Assembly (NCBI GenBank): GCA_905331475.1 | Contig: CAJNYU010004537.1 | Span: forward strand, 1 to 64,000 | DNA from: Rotaria socialis | Lineage: Eukaryota; Rotifera; Eurotatoria; Philodinida; Philodinidae | Direction of reading: 5' to 3' | Length of the DNA: 64,000 nucleotides | In this document: piece by piece, positions 1-9,781 of the stretch | Position numbering within the stretch: the stretch's first letter is position 1 | How the letters are laid out: each line of letters begins with the position of its first letter | Position numbers and translations under genes: made by a program | The notes under the pieces: model-generated | Told to the model about the DNA's origin: nothing | Seen by the model: only the letters and a program-made list of their open reading frames with translations | Databases searched by the model: none

Positions 1-36
1 TTCGTCGCATGAGAATCGAACTCGCGTCGCTTATCC
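1..36 (-). repeat. 3' part of a tRNA-like sequence, cut by the adjacent element
   Basis: On the minus strand this reads as the 3' half of a tRNA-like sequence, with a good B box (GTTCGATTC) and a short T-arm stem. It closely resembles the tRNA-like sequence at 4481-4546. The 5' half is missing because the window starts here and the CACTCT-ended element begins at 38. It is a tRNA pseudogene or the head of a SINE; the two cannot be told apart here. Confidence 0.4.
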
Positions 37-256
37 ACACTCTAAAAAAAAAGGTTCTTTCCCGAACCTAAAAAGGATCTTCCCGCGGATACACGGGAAG
101 ATCCTTTTTGGTTTCGCATAAAACCTCTTCAAAACAATTCAAAAAAAGGTTCCGTAGCAATGGTTTCGTACAAAACCTTTCAAAAGCAATTCAAAAAAAG
201 GTTTCGTACAAACTGATTAGCACCAAAAGTTCTTCTAATTGTCCGCTCTGCCAAAT

Positions 257-515
257 TTCATTTAATCTTCGGGTGCCGACCGCGGTATGCATACCATTTC
301 CAGTGTTTCTCAAAATCCAAGAATGACATATTTTCAAAACAAACAAAAGTAAGTGGACATAGTCTATAGAGCAATTTTCTTTTATCGATGTAAACGGTTA
401 CTCTATAGGCTATGTTCATTCCCTTTTGATTGATTTGAATATATGTCATTCTTGGATTTTGAGAAACGCTGGAAATGGTATGCATATCGCGGTCGGCACT
501 CGAAGATTGAATGAA
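257..515. repeat. Long palindromic foldback block
   Basis: Two arms of about 115 bp (257-371 and 401-515) are near-perfect inverted copies around a 29-bp spacer. Both run from TTCATTTAATCTTCG-like ends to CTCTATAG at the centre. The block could be an independent foldback MITE nested in the larger element. The transcript would form a long hairpin. The ORF read across it is an artefact of the palindrome. Confidence 0.75.
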
Positions 516-589
516 GCCCAACGATGATTTTCATAGTTGAAACAATCTATAACACAGAAATAGGAAAAAATAAGTATAAGCATTTCACA

Positions 590-1000
590 AGTTTAAACTT
601 ACCCCTTTATTGCCGCACTTGAATCAACCTACAACAAAAAAAAAAGGAAAAAATGATGAAGTTTCAAAATGTGAAACTTACCTAAAAACCGCATCCACAC
701 ATCAACCTACAATAACAATATTAACAAATATAATAAATTTATAAGATCAAGCTTACCTAAAATTCCACATATAGATCAACCTAGAACACAAAAAATTAAA
801 CCAATTTATGAGATTTCATAAGATCAAACTTACCCCCGACATTGCATCTTTCGAGGAATCAATAGTTAAGCTAAACAAATTTGCCTTATTTTTCCAAATC
901 AAGTTTACTTAAAATCTTAATGTGAGATAATCTATAATATAAAGAACATATTAATTAATTTTCAACATATCAAACTTATTTGCGAATTTTACCTGCAGTT
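590..1000. repeat. Degenerate tandem array, units of about 70-85 bp
   Basis: Five or six successive blocks begin with (A)ACTTACC-like sequence, continue with a short variable part that often includes ATCAACCTA, and end in ATAAGATCAAA-like sequence before the next ACTTACC. Spacing is about 70-85 bp. Units are well diverged, so this is an old array inside the CACTCT-ended element. No coding potential is apparent. Confidence 0.45.
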
Positions 1001-1979
1001 GAAATAAAAAAGCTACCTTTACAGCTTTTGACTTGGCGGTGCACCGATTTTCTGACCAATGGGAACTCGACGGGGAAAACTGAGTACATATTCGGGTTGC
1101 TGGACTTCGATAGCCTAAATGAAAGTGTCGTGAAAAGAGAGAAAGCTCTTAAAGTAAGTTAGCCACTAAGATACATTGTTCTGAATTCGGTGCACGGAAA
1201 GGTTGGAATTTTTTAATGTTTTTGGTGGTAGCCTCCTTATAATGGACTTAGTGAGATCCATCCTGACGCAAATACAGAACTCGACATGATTGAAAGAAAG
1301 GAAGACCACTATCGGTATGGCGCAGAACCATATACTCTTTCGTGTTTTTATGGGAAATATATGAAAAACTTTAACGGAACCATTGTGATTCAGTATGAAA
1401 TCTACAAAACCTTCAAATAAAGTTGGAGCCTACGAAGCGTTTTGTTCGAAATGCCCTAAATCGTGTAGCCGACCAGAAAATTGGAAAAGTTTTTGCCAAA
1501 AAATACAGATCCTACGCATGCTCAACGATACTATCCATGGTTTCGTGTAAAATATACCAAACCATATAAGCATATAGAAACTGTCGAGAAGTTCCGCGCA
1601 AAAAATACGAAACCTTCGGATTATTAACGAAACTATCGGTGGCTCCGTATCAAAAAGGCGGAACTATTTTTTTGATAAAAGAAGTCAACAATGGTTCTGT
1701 CGGGATATTTGGAAACCTTAGGTCATTTTAGGAGACTATGTTAGGTTCGGCGGATGATCTACGAAACCTTAGTTCATTTTATGAAACTCTGAGAGGTTCT
1801 GTACATGATCTACGAAACCGCAAAGCACTTCACGGAACTTATAAAAAGTTCCGTCGCTAAATGGCCGAACCCTGTAAAATCTGCTGAACTTAAAAAGGTT
1901 CAGAAAGAGAGCCACGAATTCATTTGCACTCGACAGAACTTTTAAGGTTCCGTAAAAAACCTATTTTTTTAGAGTGCAG

Positions 1980-3178
1980 GTATCTTTTGTACACAACATA
2001 AAGATGATCTTCATATAACTGAAGAAACAGCATACGATAAAACTATTACAGAGGGAAAAGGAAAGAATAAGAAAACGACTACTGTTCATGTCGATCCTAC
2101 GTCATACCATGACATGACTAAGCGAGTACGTTCGCTTACTGAACAAAATTTATGTTTAGCCAGAAAAAATAATGAATTAGGATATAAATGTGAACCTCTT
2201 TTTGGAGATCTTTTTGATTATTAGGATTATTGGATCGACACATTACACATGAAGCTGCGAGTTTTCGATATTATTTTGAAAGATATTTTGTCTTATGCTT
2301 CTCGTACCAGTAAATATGAAGCTGAACATCTAACTATTCTTGAGCATAAAATTAAGATTCTTAATCAACATTGCGAGAAAACAGTTGGCAAGCGTTTCTT
2401 TTTTCAAGTAGATACAGACGATAAAAATAAAACTATTGCTTCACATGGAAAACTTTCTGGTCATCTTCAAGATTTTTTTTTTATCGATAGCTTTCCTTAT
2501 GAAGATATTCTCACCGATGAAATCGCTAAATCAGCTCGAACTGTTGTGAATAAATTTAAAGAAATTCTTAACGAAGTTAAACATACTCCTATAAAAAGAA
2601 AAGGTGTTCTTAAACGTTTGCCACTCGAGTTTGTTAAAGAATTTCGTCGAAGTGGTCTCCGTACGACTGTTACTCCATATATTCATATAGTAATTGGCAA
2701 TCATTTATTTGAATTTCATGAGTTTAACAATCTGGGAGATTACAATATGCTGGGTGTTGAAAAAAATAATGACTTACTCTCTCGTCTCTATTTCTCATCT
2801 ACAAATTCTGCAAAAAATCCTCTTCTTACGATGCTTCAAAAGCTGTACCGAATGCTCGAGATGAATTTCCAGGATGAGAGAGAAAGAGATGCAATGGCCG
2901 AATTCGCTCGTACAGGTGTCTATGATTTTGTTGAAGAAGATATAAGTGAATCTATATCTCTTTCTAAAGATCATGCTCTCTTTCATGATAATGAAGAAGA
3001 TGCTGAAAGTGAAGCAGAATCTGAAGAACAAGTTGGTTCATCTATAGAAGAGGTCGAAGATGAAGATGAAGATGAAAGAGAATTAGAAAAATTAAGGATT
3101 TGGGCACCTGAAAAAAGATTTAATATTCTACCCGCTCCTCGTTCACAAAATCGCTTTAAAAGTTTCCGAAAATCTTAA
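1980..3178 (+). pseudogene. Unrecognised acidic-tailed protein, broken by an internal stop
   Basis: One reading frame is open from about 1980 to a TAG at 2222-2224 and continues in the same frame to 3178; the part from the first ATG after the stop (2249) is 309 residues. The stop sits in a 9-bp near-duplication (GATTATTAG next to GATTATTGG), suggesting a small tandem duplication made it. Around the break the frame encodes DYWIDTLHMKLRV. A W-x-D-x-LH-x-x-LR pattern of this kind recalls uncharacterised transposon-derived proteins of invertebrates, but I cannot name the family. The C-terminal 80 residues are very acidic (runs of E/D) and end in a basic tail. The 5' side is cut by the element ending at 1976, so the N-terminus is missing. 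Confidence 0.5.
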
Positions 3179-3426
3179 ATATTTTGTTGAGGTACAATAG
3201 AAATAAATTAACATATTTCATCTCTCTCTTTAATTAAAATTCATGTTATCCCCGTTTTGTAAATATTACCTGTTAAAATTATTATAAATATGAGAAAACA
3301 TGTAAATTAAATTTATTGTTTATTTCTACTTATTAAGTCAAAGTTAGAATGCAAGCAGTTTATTTTATTTTAATAATTTGTTGTAGATATGAATCATTGC
3401 TTCGTTGATAATTTTTGCATCACTAG

Positions 3427-4410
3427 TGTTTCTGTCCCGTTGTGATAAAAAAATGTGGACAACAAAATCATATTCCACCTAATATTCCTATTTTTGATGG
3501 TCACATACATCTTAACCAGATTATTTCTAAAACTCAATCAGATCTTGTTTCTATTAGGGTAGCTCCGTCAATTCGAGAATTTCATTTTATAAATAACAAC
3601 CACAAGCCTGATGAATGGCTGATTCCTAGTCCATCTTCCTTCTTGTCTCATGTTCATGTATATCCCACAATCGGTATTCATCCTAAATACTTTGATTCAA
3701 AATCACTTTACCAAAACTTCGATGATCTCAAAAATTATTTAGAAATTTCGCGTAACGATCAAACTCTTAAAAATAAAATTGTTGCTGTAGGTGAATGTGG
3801 TTTAGATGAGACAAGCATGGCGACTATTGATCATCAAATATTTGTTCTTGAAAAACAAATAGATCTCGCCATTCAATACCATCTTCCGATCATTCTCCAT
3901 TGTCGTGGTACCCATCTCTATAGAATATTATTTGATTGTTTAAGAAATCGAACATCTGTTAGAAATATGCGACTTCATTGTCATTGCATTAACAGTAATG
4001 CAAATTTGCATATTGTTGATCTTTTTTTAAACGAATTCCCCAATTCATATATCGGTATTAGTGGATCCATAACCTACGAAACAAATACCGAACGCTCCCT
4101 GATGTTCAAAAATTGGTTAGTGGATCGATCTCCTTTTCTTCCTGATCGATTAATCCTAGAAACCGACTATCCATATCTTCCACCGCGAAACCTGCACGGC
4201 ATATACGATCCATCATGTGCTCTGTTGGCTACAGCTACATATCTATCGAAAACGATCGTCGATTCAAGTCAAACTGCTCTCTCATATATTTGTTCATCTA
4301 ATACAAATATAAAATTAGTGTATGGTTTGCGAATTTTGTCTCCTTATCTGTTCAATACCATACATTTGCCTATTAAAAATCTTGTTTTTATAATTTCATT
4401 ATGTATATAA
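3427..4410 (+). CDS. TatD-family metal-dependent hydrolase (5' exon not seen)
   Basis: The protein shows the TatD DNase series in order. Counting from the valine at 3442, these are FDGHIHL (H21, H23), GIHP near 78, VGECGLD (E118), LPIILHCRG (H153), LHCHC (179-181) and ILETDYPYLPP (D242). The last family helix is followed by SNTNIKLVYGL, where TatD proteins usually end. All metal ligands are present, so a magnesium-dependent 3'-5' nuclease activity is plausible. The first in-frame codons follow a TAG that could be a splice acceptor (CACTAG at 3421-3426), and there is no in-frame ATG before the catalytic HxH. Either an upstream exon is missing or this is a truncated copy. The final 25 residues are hydrophobic and may be read-through past the natural end. 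Confidence 0.75.
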   Translation, partial: CFCPVVIKKCGQQNHIPPNIPIFDGHIHLNQIISKTQSDLVSIRVAPSIREFHFINNNHKPDEWLIPSPSSFLSHVHVYPTIGIHPKYFDSKSLYQNFDDLKNYLEISRNDQTLKNKIVAVGECGLDETSMATIDHQIFVLEKQIDLAIQYHLPIILHCRGTHLYRILFDCLRNRTSVRNMRLHCHCINSNANLHIVDLFLNEFPNSYIGISGSITYETNTERSLMFKNWLVDRSPFLPDRLILETDYPYLPPRNLHGIYDPSCALLATATYLSKTIVDSSQTALSYICSSNTNIKLVYGLRILSPYLFNTIHLPIKNLVFIISLCI

Positions 4411-4480
4411 TATATAGAATTCAATTTATCGATTTGATGAATTTGAAGAACGAAGTGTGAAAGAGAACACAAAAGAATAA

Positions 4481-4546
4481 TTCGCATATAGCTGAGTGGC
4501 TAAAGGCGTGGATAACGCGACGCGAGTTCGATTCTCGTGCGAAGAA
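4481..4546 (+). tRNA. tRNA-like sequence without a clear anticodon arm (pseudogene or SINE head)
   Basis: It has a good internal A box (TAGCTGAGTGG, 4489-4499) and B box (GTTCGATTC, 4526-4534), a T-arm stem, and pairing ends (TTCGCAT with GTGCGAA). A T-run directly after it (4547-4553) could end polymerase III transcription. At about 66 bases it is too short, with only 26 bases between the boxes, so the anticodon arm is reduced or lost. A functional tRNA is unlikely; a tRNA-derived repeat is more likely. The related piece at 1-36 is in the opposite orientation. Confidence 0.4.
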
Positions 4547-4796
4547 TTTTTTTCTGTTCTCTTTCGTTATTTACCATTGATCTTTTTTTCCTAAAATTTT
4601 TGCTTGTGATCAGAGGTACCCTCTCGAGATCTCAACGGGGAACGAGGTAGTTGAATATGCTGATTCAGAATATGCAATTTGTTTTCACCGACAACATTTC
4701 CTTCAAAACCACTCCGGGGCGATATGCTTGAACGGCGATATTCTTTTTCTTTCATGTACCGATTCAAATGAATGAATAAATTTTTTCATTGATCAA

Positions 4797-4970
4797 CCCA
4801 TGTGAAACCCAAACGCACACTAGACGCGTTTAAACGCGTTTTAAGCGCGTGTAGGCGCGGCTATGGTAACAAGTACAAATAAAACGCGTTCAGGCGCGTT
4901 TCACAGACGCATCTAGATGCGTTCAGGTTAATAAGCGCATCTGGACGCATCTAAAATAGAAACGTGGGGC
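4797..4970. repeat. Left ACGCGT-rich subterminal array
   Basis: Starting at the CCCATGTGAAA end, the stretch carries about ten copies of ACGCGT, GCGCGT, GACGCATCT or their complements at short intervals. Such CpG-rich hexamers are very rare in the surrounding AT-rich DNA. The same motifs fill 14880-15690. They are probably transposase or partner-protein binding sites. Confidence 0.65.
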
Positions 4971-5403
4971 TTGCACTATCTACAGTTAATCCGCTTTGTT
5001 CATAAAACTTATATGTTTAAGTATTATCTAATATAATCAATGAAACTTTTACATAATCTTGAATTTTTTTCCAATTATTTTTACCTTATTTTTCTTGAAC
5101 CATAAAGATTTAGCAAAACGTTTTGATCAGATGTAATCTGCCAAAGTTCTTGAAAAATATGAAATGCGCGCTAAAAAAAATTGGAATACAATAAACATCG
5201 ATTTTAGGAAATATAAAATATTACATAAGCAAAGTTACTATGAACAGCTATTACAAATAATTATTCTCTAATAGAATAAATTCTATCCGTGTCCCTTTCA
5301 TGTTTTATCATTTGGAATATTGATACCTGTCTTCCGCGTATTATAGAATATTAAATGATATAAAAGAAATTTATTGAAAAAATGAACTAGATAAATACAA
5401 CAG

Positions 5404-8400
5404 TTATGAAGATTCACAAAGATTTGGTATACGACAAAATACATAGCACTTCAACTGATTGTTATAGGTATACACAATCTTTTCAATAATGGCTTCAGAT
5501 TTAATGAAGACATAATTGTTAATATCAATATCTCCATGAAAGATATTAGGACACGATATTTTGTTTTGATCAAACGTAAGGCACAATTGGTCTCTTATGT
5601 TGACTTTACAAATGCGTAAAAGTAATTCACGTCGGCGAACTTGAATGATATTTTGTATGAATCCGATAGATGGTTTTCCAGCAAGTAAAAATAATAAACA
5701 ACTATCGTCTTTTTGACTCGATGAACAATATACCATCACTGAAAAACGATTTGTAAAAATATAACATGTTTTAAATAGTTTTAAATCTTTTTGACGAAGA
5801 ATATTTTGAAGTTCGACGCGAACATTTTCGTTTAGATCTTCTTGTCGATACTGAACGGTTTGATTTTCATTAATAGATGATAATAAAAACGAACGTTTTG
5901 TTGATTGAGTGATATTGATGAAACGTTTTAGGTTGCTGTTGAATGAAGAACGATCAAATTCAATTAGTGCTGAACGAAGAATTTTCAAGTTGTTGTGAAT
6001 TTCGCATTCGTGTCGACGTGTAGAATGAACTGTAGAAGTTATTAAACCTGAAATAATAAAAGAAAGATCATTACATGCTATGGAATGAAATGTCGAATTA
6101 TATGATGATCAGATATACCTAAAACATTTTCAAAATTGAAAGTCGAATAATTACTCAACGAACCATATTCAGCCACACTTGCAGCTACATGATGCAAACT
6201 ATGAACCGATTGAGAATTATGCCGTGGTGTGTATAGAACTGGAAACAGTTTTAGAAAACGATGAAACAATAAACGAATATCTTCGATTTGTATACGACGA
6301 ATTTGTCGAGATTCAGCTATGTGCACTCCAACAACCAGCAAAAGCAAATGTCTTGCGTATTGAAGCGGTAAAACAGAACAGAAAGCAGGAAAACCAAATA
6401 AAAGAATGCCACGAGCTTCGTTGGCTTTGAACTTTTCATATTTTGATAGAGAACGCGGTATGCGAACAGTCGTTGATGGATACTTTATTGAAGATAAATA
6501 ACGATTAACTACATTTAACTTCGAACAAATACTCCATTGTGCTTTTTTATACTTTTTTTTGAACCAAAGATGAAGCAAGCGTTTCTAAACAAAAAGGGAC
6601 ACATGAGTTACTAATTATAATTTTTTTCTATAGGTGAGTAATAAGAATAGATTTGAAACAACAGTTTCTTTTCTTTTTTTTGTCGAATGGTATTCAATAA
6701 AGGAATACGATTTTGCAAAATGAATATTTCATTTTGTATTATGTTGCAATTGGCAACGTCACTTTCAAGATAATGATCCACAAAATAAAATATAAATATG
6801 TAACAAGGATTTGTTTCATTCATGTATACATGGAAATGATCATTATTGAACACTTCATATCCGTACGAGAGAGACACATTGTATAAAATCTAGTCTTCTG
6901 ATGCATGAAACGAATTAACGTCTCTTTAGAAAGCTTAATTTAGACGACTTCTATTTTGTAACATGTGCATATTTGTTTCTATATGATTAATTTGAATCGA
7001 ATGTTTACATTTTCTGTACCCTACATTATCTTAGGGATAGTATAGAATTCTACTTGTGTCCACTTGAATTAATATAGCTTAAGGATTTACAGCTCTATTC
7101 TAATGGAACAAGATATATGTATATTGATTTAAATCCGTCTCAACTGAAATTCTATTTTGTAATTGTCTTCTTACGTTCAAATCTTGACAAAAAAAGTTGA
7201 ATGATTTGCACTTTACTCAATGTGCTTTGCTTTTCAATAACATACGCCTATGACTTTTCCATTTTAAGTATTTGAAATCATTTGAAACAAATGAGACTAT
7301 GCACTCATATGATTCATACTAACTACCCAACTGCAGTGTTCGTAGACTCATTCTTTATACTACAATCAATATTAAAGAGTAAAAGTTTACGATTGCATAG
7401 ATTCGTTGTGATTTCTAGTGAAAAACAAGAGAAACTTCCATTTTTTTCGTTTATCTCAAAGCAATTATGGTAAGATCTCTTACCACCACACCATGGTATA
7501 TATTATGTAATGAATCGGATAAAAAACTAGTTCCAACATCGAAGTAAGTTAAATCACGAAGAATACATGGGCTAATGTGACCGTGTAATCGATCACGAAG
7601 TTGTGTATCATTACGAAAACGTTCTTTTGCAAATTTATTCATAAATATATCATAGCTTTTGTTCGTACGTTAGCGAGGCTGTTCTTGATGATTAGGAACA
7701 AGAGGAAAAACTCGAATTTTCTTCTTTGAATTCGGTTTAACAGCCACTGTTTCCCCTAAATTAGTAATTTGATTCATTAACATAAGAACACTGTAAATAA
7801 TACCCATATTCTTACCTTCCAGTTCACAACGTCCGCAACCGAAAGCTCCTATTGGTTCACTAATTCCTTGAACCAAACATTGTGCCGGCTTATCACAGCA
7901 AGATGCAATCAAGAATATTTTAAGACGTATGTTTGAGTTTTCATTCAAACATTTTACTTTAAAAGTTTCACCTTGTTCCAAAACAACAAGTTCTTTTACA
8001 ATAGGTGATAGAAGTGCTTGCATCTGATGACGGCTGGGTTTTGATACAGTTGATGCAATGCCACCTACTATGACGTTTTTTAATTTAAACCGTTCACTTC
8101 TTTTGATTTCATTAATGACCAATGTAAATATCCAAAGAGATAAATTTGAGCTTTTTGCAACTTGAATACCGTCGACATTCATTAATAGAGTTAAAAAGTT
8201 CTTTCCTGCCTCTTTCTTTATTATACGTTGATACGTTTCTGCATCATATATATCATTCATTGTATCAATGTTTGAAGCAGATTTTTGTTGTTCAAAATTC
8301 AATGCATGTGTATGAGCAAGAATTTCTCGTAACTGTTGAAGTATTGGAATTCGTAAATAAGATATTGGTGATGTACGAAAGCCTGTGTGTTGTGTACAAT

Positions 8401-9661
8401 TAACGTCGCTACAGCGATTTGGCGATGTTGACGCTTCACAACAGACTGGACAAATATAAGTAGTCAATGACGAAGGTGAAGCGGAAGCATTCGGTAGCAA
8501 ATGCCGTTTAACTCGATAAAAATTAATTGGACAGTTTGGCATTTTCATAAGTTTTAATAATTTACACAAATCATTGATGCCTTTCGTTGATATACGATGG
8601 CGAATCTATTACATAAAGAAAGAGTATTTCTAGGATTATAATTCATATTCTAATAAAATAATCAAAGTGACATTTATGTATACGTGAAAACGTTAGAAAA
8701 CACAATTGCACTTAATCGTCTTACAAATCAGTCAAGTTATTGACATTTCTGCTCATTCACATCGATAAGTTATTTAAAAAATGTACCAATAAAAATTATT
8801 TCAAGCTCTTATTCTAACATTGCCGACTGTTTTATGAAATGTAATCTCAAATACGTGTTGATGTTAAGAGCTAGAAATGTAGCTCGCTACCCACTCAGAC
8901 AGTAGAAGATAATTTAGCAACTTCCTTCTTGAGGATGTAAATAGCACCTGTATCGTGTTTCACATTTAAATTGTATGGTAGATGTACTAATAACATTTCT
9001 TTTTAATTTATTACTTCCAGACTCGTATGTTTAATTAAATAGCCTCATAGTTATAACCGTTACATAAATCACTCCGTTTCTCTTCTAAAGATGCCATTAC
9101 CTTCAATAAGACAAGGGCTGCAGCAATCTCTTTCTGTGTATGAGTTCTATATATATATATATATATATAACAAATGCATTTTAACATAATAAAAGATTTA
9201 ACGATAAGACTTGCTGACTACTATTGGCAAATAAAAATTCTTTCTCCAGAACAGGATATTGAAATATTGGTTCAATTTCTACATTTTCCCAAGGGTCAAT
9301 AGCATTTAGCACACGTTCATCAAGCCACATTTGGTCATCGTAAGCATCGAATACATCTTGTGATCCATTTTCCGCTATTTGCACGTCAGAATAGCAATTA
9401 GAAGTCGAAAAATCAGACTGACTCTCGAAATGATTCAAAGAATCTGCTTGATGTGAGACTTCTTCATTATTATCATTCGAAATAGTTGAAGATGTTGAAT
9501 CAAGCAAGCTAGATTATAGAGATCATATTTAATGTATGAACTATGTAGCAAAACTATAGCATATACTTTTCATCAAATAGTGAAGCATTGGTCATTATTC
9601 TTTGACTTAAAAGCTCTTTAAGTCGTTTTTTGCGACGCCACAATGTAACTCTGGATGGCAT
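5404..9661 (-). CDS. Tnp2/CACTA-type transposase gene, six exons, one internal stop
   Basis: Exons read on the minus strand are about 9661-9567, 9508-9211, 8605-7816, 7755-7484, 6584-6119 and 6047-5404. Phases agree throughout (855 codons). The third exon has a zinc-knuckle-like CPVC...C...C, then LLMNVDGIQVAKSS, IVGGIASTVSKPS, IASCCDKPAQ and GCGRC. The fourth has RVFPL and LTYFDVG...LHNIYHGVV; the fifth has RIPRSLSKYEKFKANEAR and the C-terminal helical part. This order matches animal and fungal Tnp2-domain proteins, the CACTA/EnSpm transposases. The VDG and CCD aspartates and the CxxC fit the reported DDE arrangement. A TAA at 7670-7672 falls where relatives usually have leucine (PRLRT), so the copy is probably disabled. 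The second intron has a weak donor (GTCTTA). The partner gene starts 120 bp upstream. Confidence 0.75.
6585..7483 (-). other. Long intron 4 of the transposase gene, possibly holding an insertion
   Basis: At 899 bp this intron is far longer than most introns in the window (50-70 bp). Its donor (GTAAGAG) and acceptor (TGTTTAG) are good, and joining the flanking exons gives an uninterrupted family match (YHGVV then KRLLHLWF). It holds an 88-residue minus-strand frame (6611-6877) with no recognisable domain. An inserted repeat is the simplest explanation. Confidence 0.5.
9149..9169. repeat. (TA)n microsatellite
   Basis: About ten TA dinucleotides in a row lie inside the second intron of the transposase gene. 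Confidence 0.9.
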
Positions 9662-9781
9662 CTAAAATTGCATATCATCCAACGATACATAATTTATGTT
9701 AGTCTATATCTAATGCTTTATTATCTATGTATGTAGAAGAATAGGCGATACAAAGTAACAGAACATAACAAAATTCTATTG

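Larger units (their letters stand above)
38..1976. mobile_element. Non-autonomous DNA transposon with CACTCT ends (CACTA-like)
   Basis: The two ends are inverted copies of CACTCTAAAAAAA (38-50 and 1964-1976). Inside each end are many short copies of GGTTCCGTA/GGTTTCGTA in both orientations, a subterminal-repeat layout known from CACTA/EnSpm elements. The bases outside both ends are CA (36-37 and 1977-1978), compatible with a 2-bp target duplication. No transposase reading frame is visible, so it would depend on a protein made elsewhere. It contains a foldback block (257-515) and a degenerate tandem array (about 590-1000). The family assignment rests on end sequence and layout only; a different TIR superfamily is possible. 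Confidence 0.6.

Noticed and set aside
258-521. An 87-residue minus-strand frame
   Set aside because: It runs across a long palindrome, so its codons mirror each other; no domain.
590-1000. CRISPR-like regular spacing
   Set aside because: Units are diverged and merge without distinct spacers, and the genome is eukaryotic.
4481-4546. Functional tRNA gene
   Set aside because: Too short, with no usable anticodon arm; kept only as a tRNA-like repeat.
6611-6877. An 88-residue frame as a transposase exon
   Set aside because: It interrupts the family alignment, whereas joining the exons on either side restores it.
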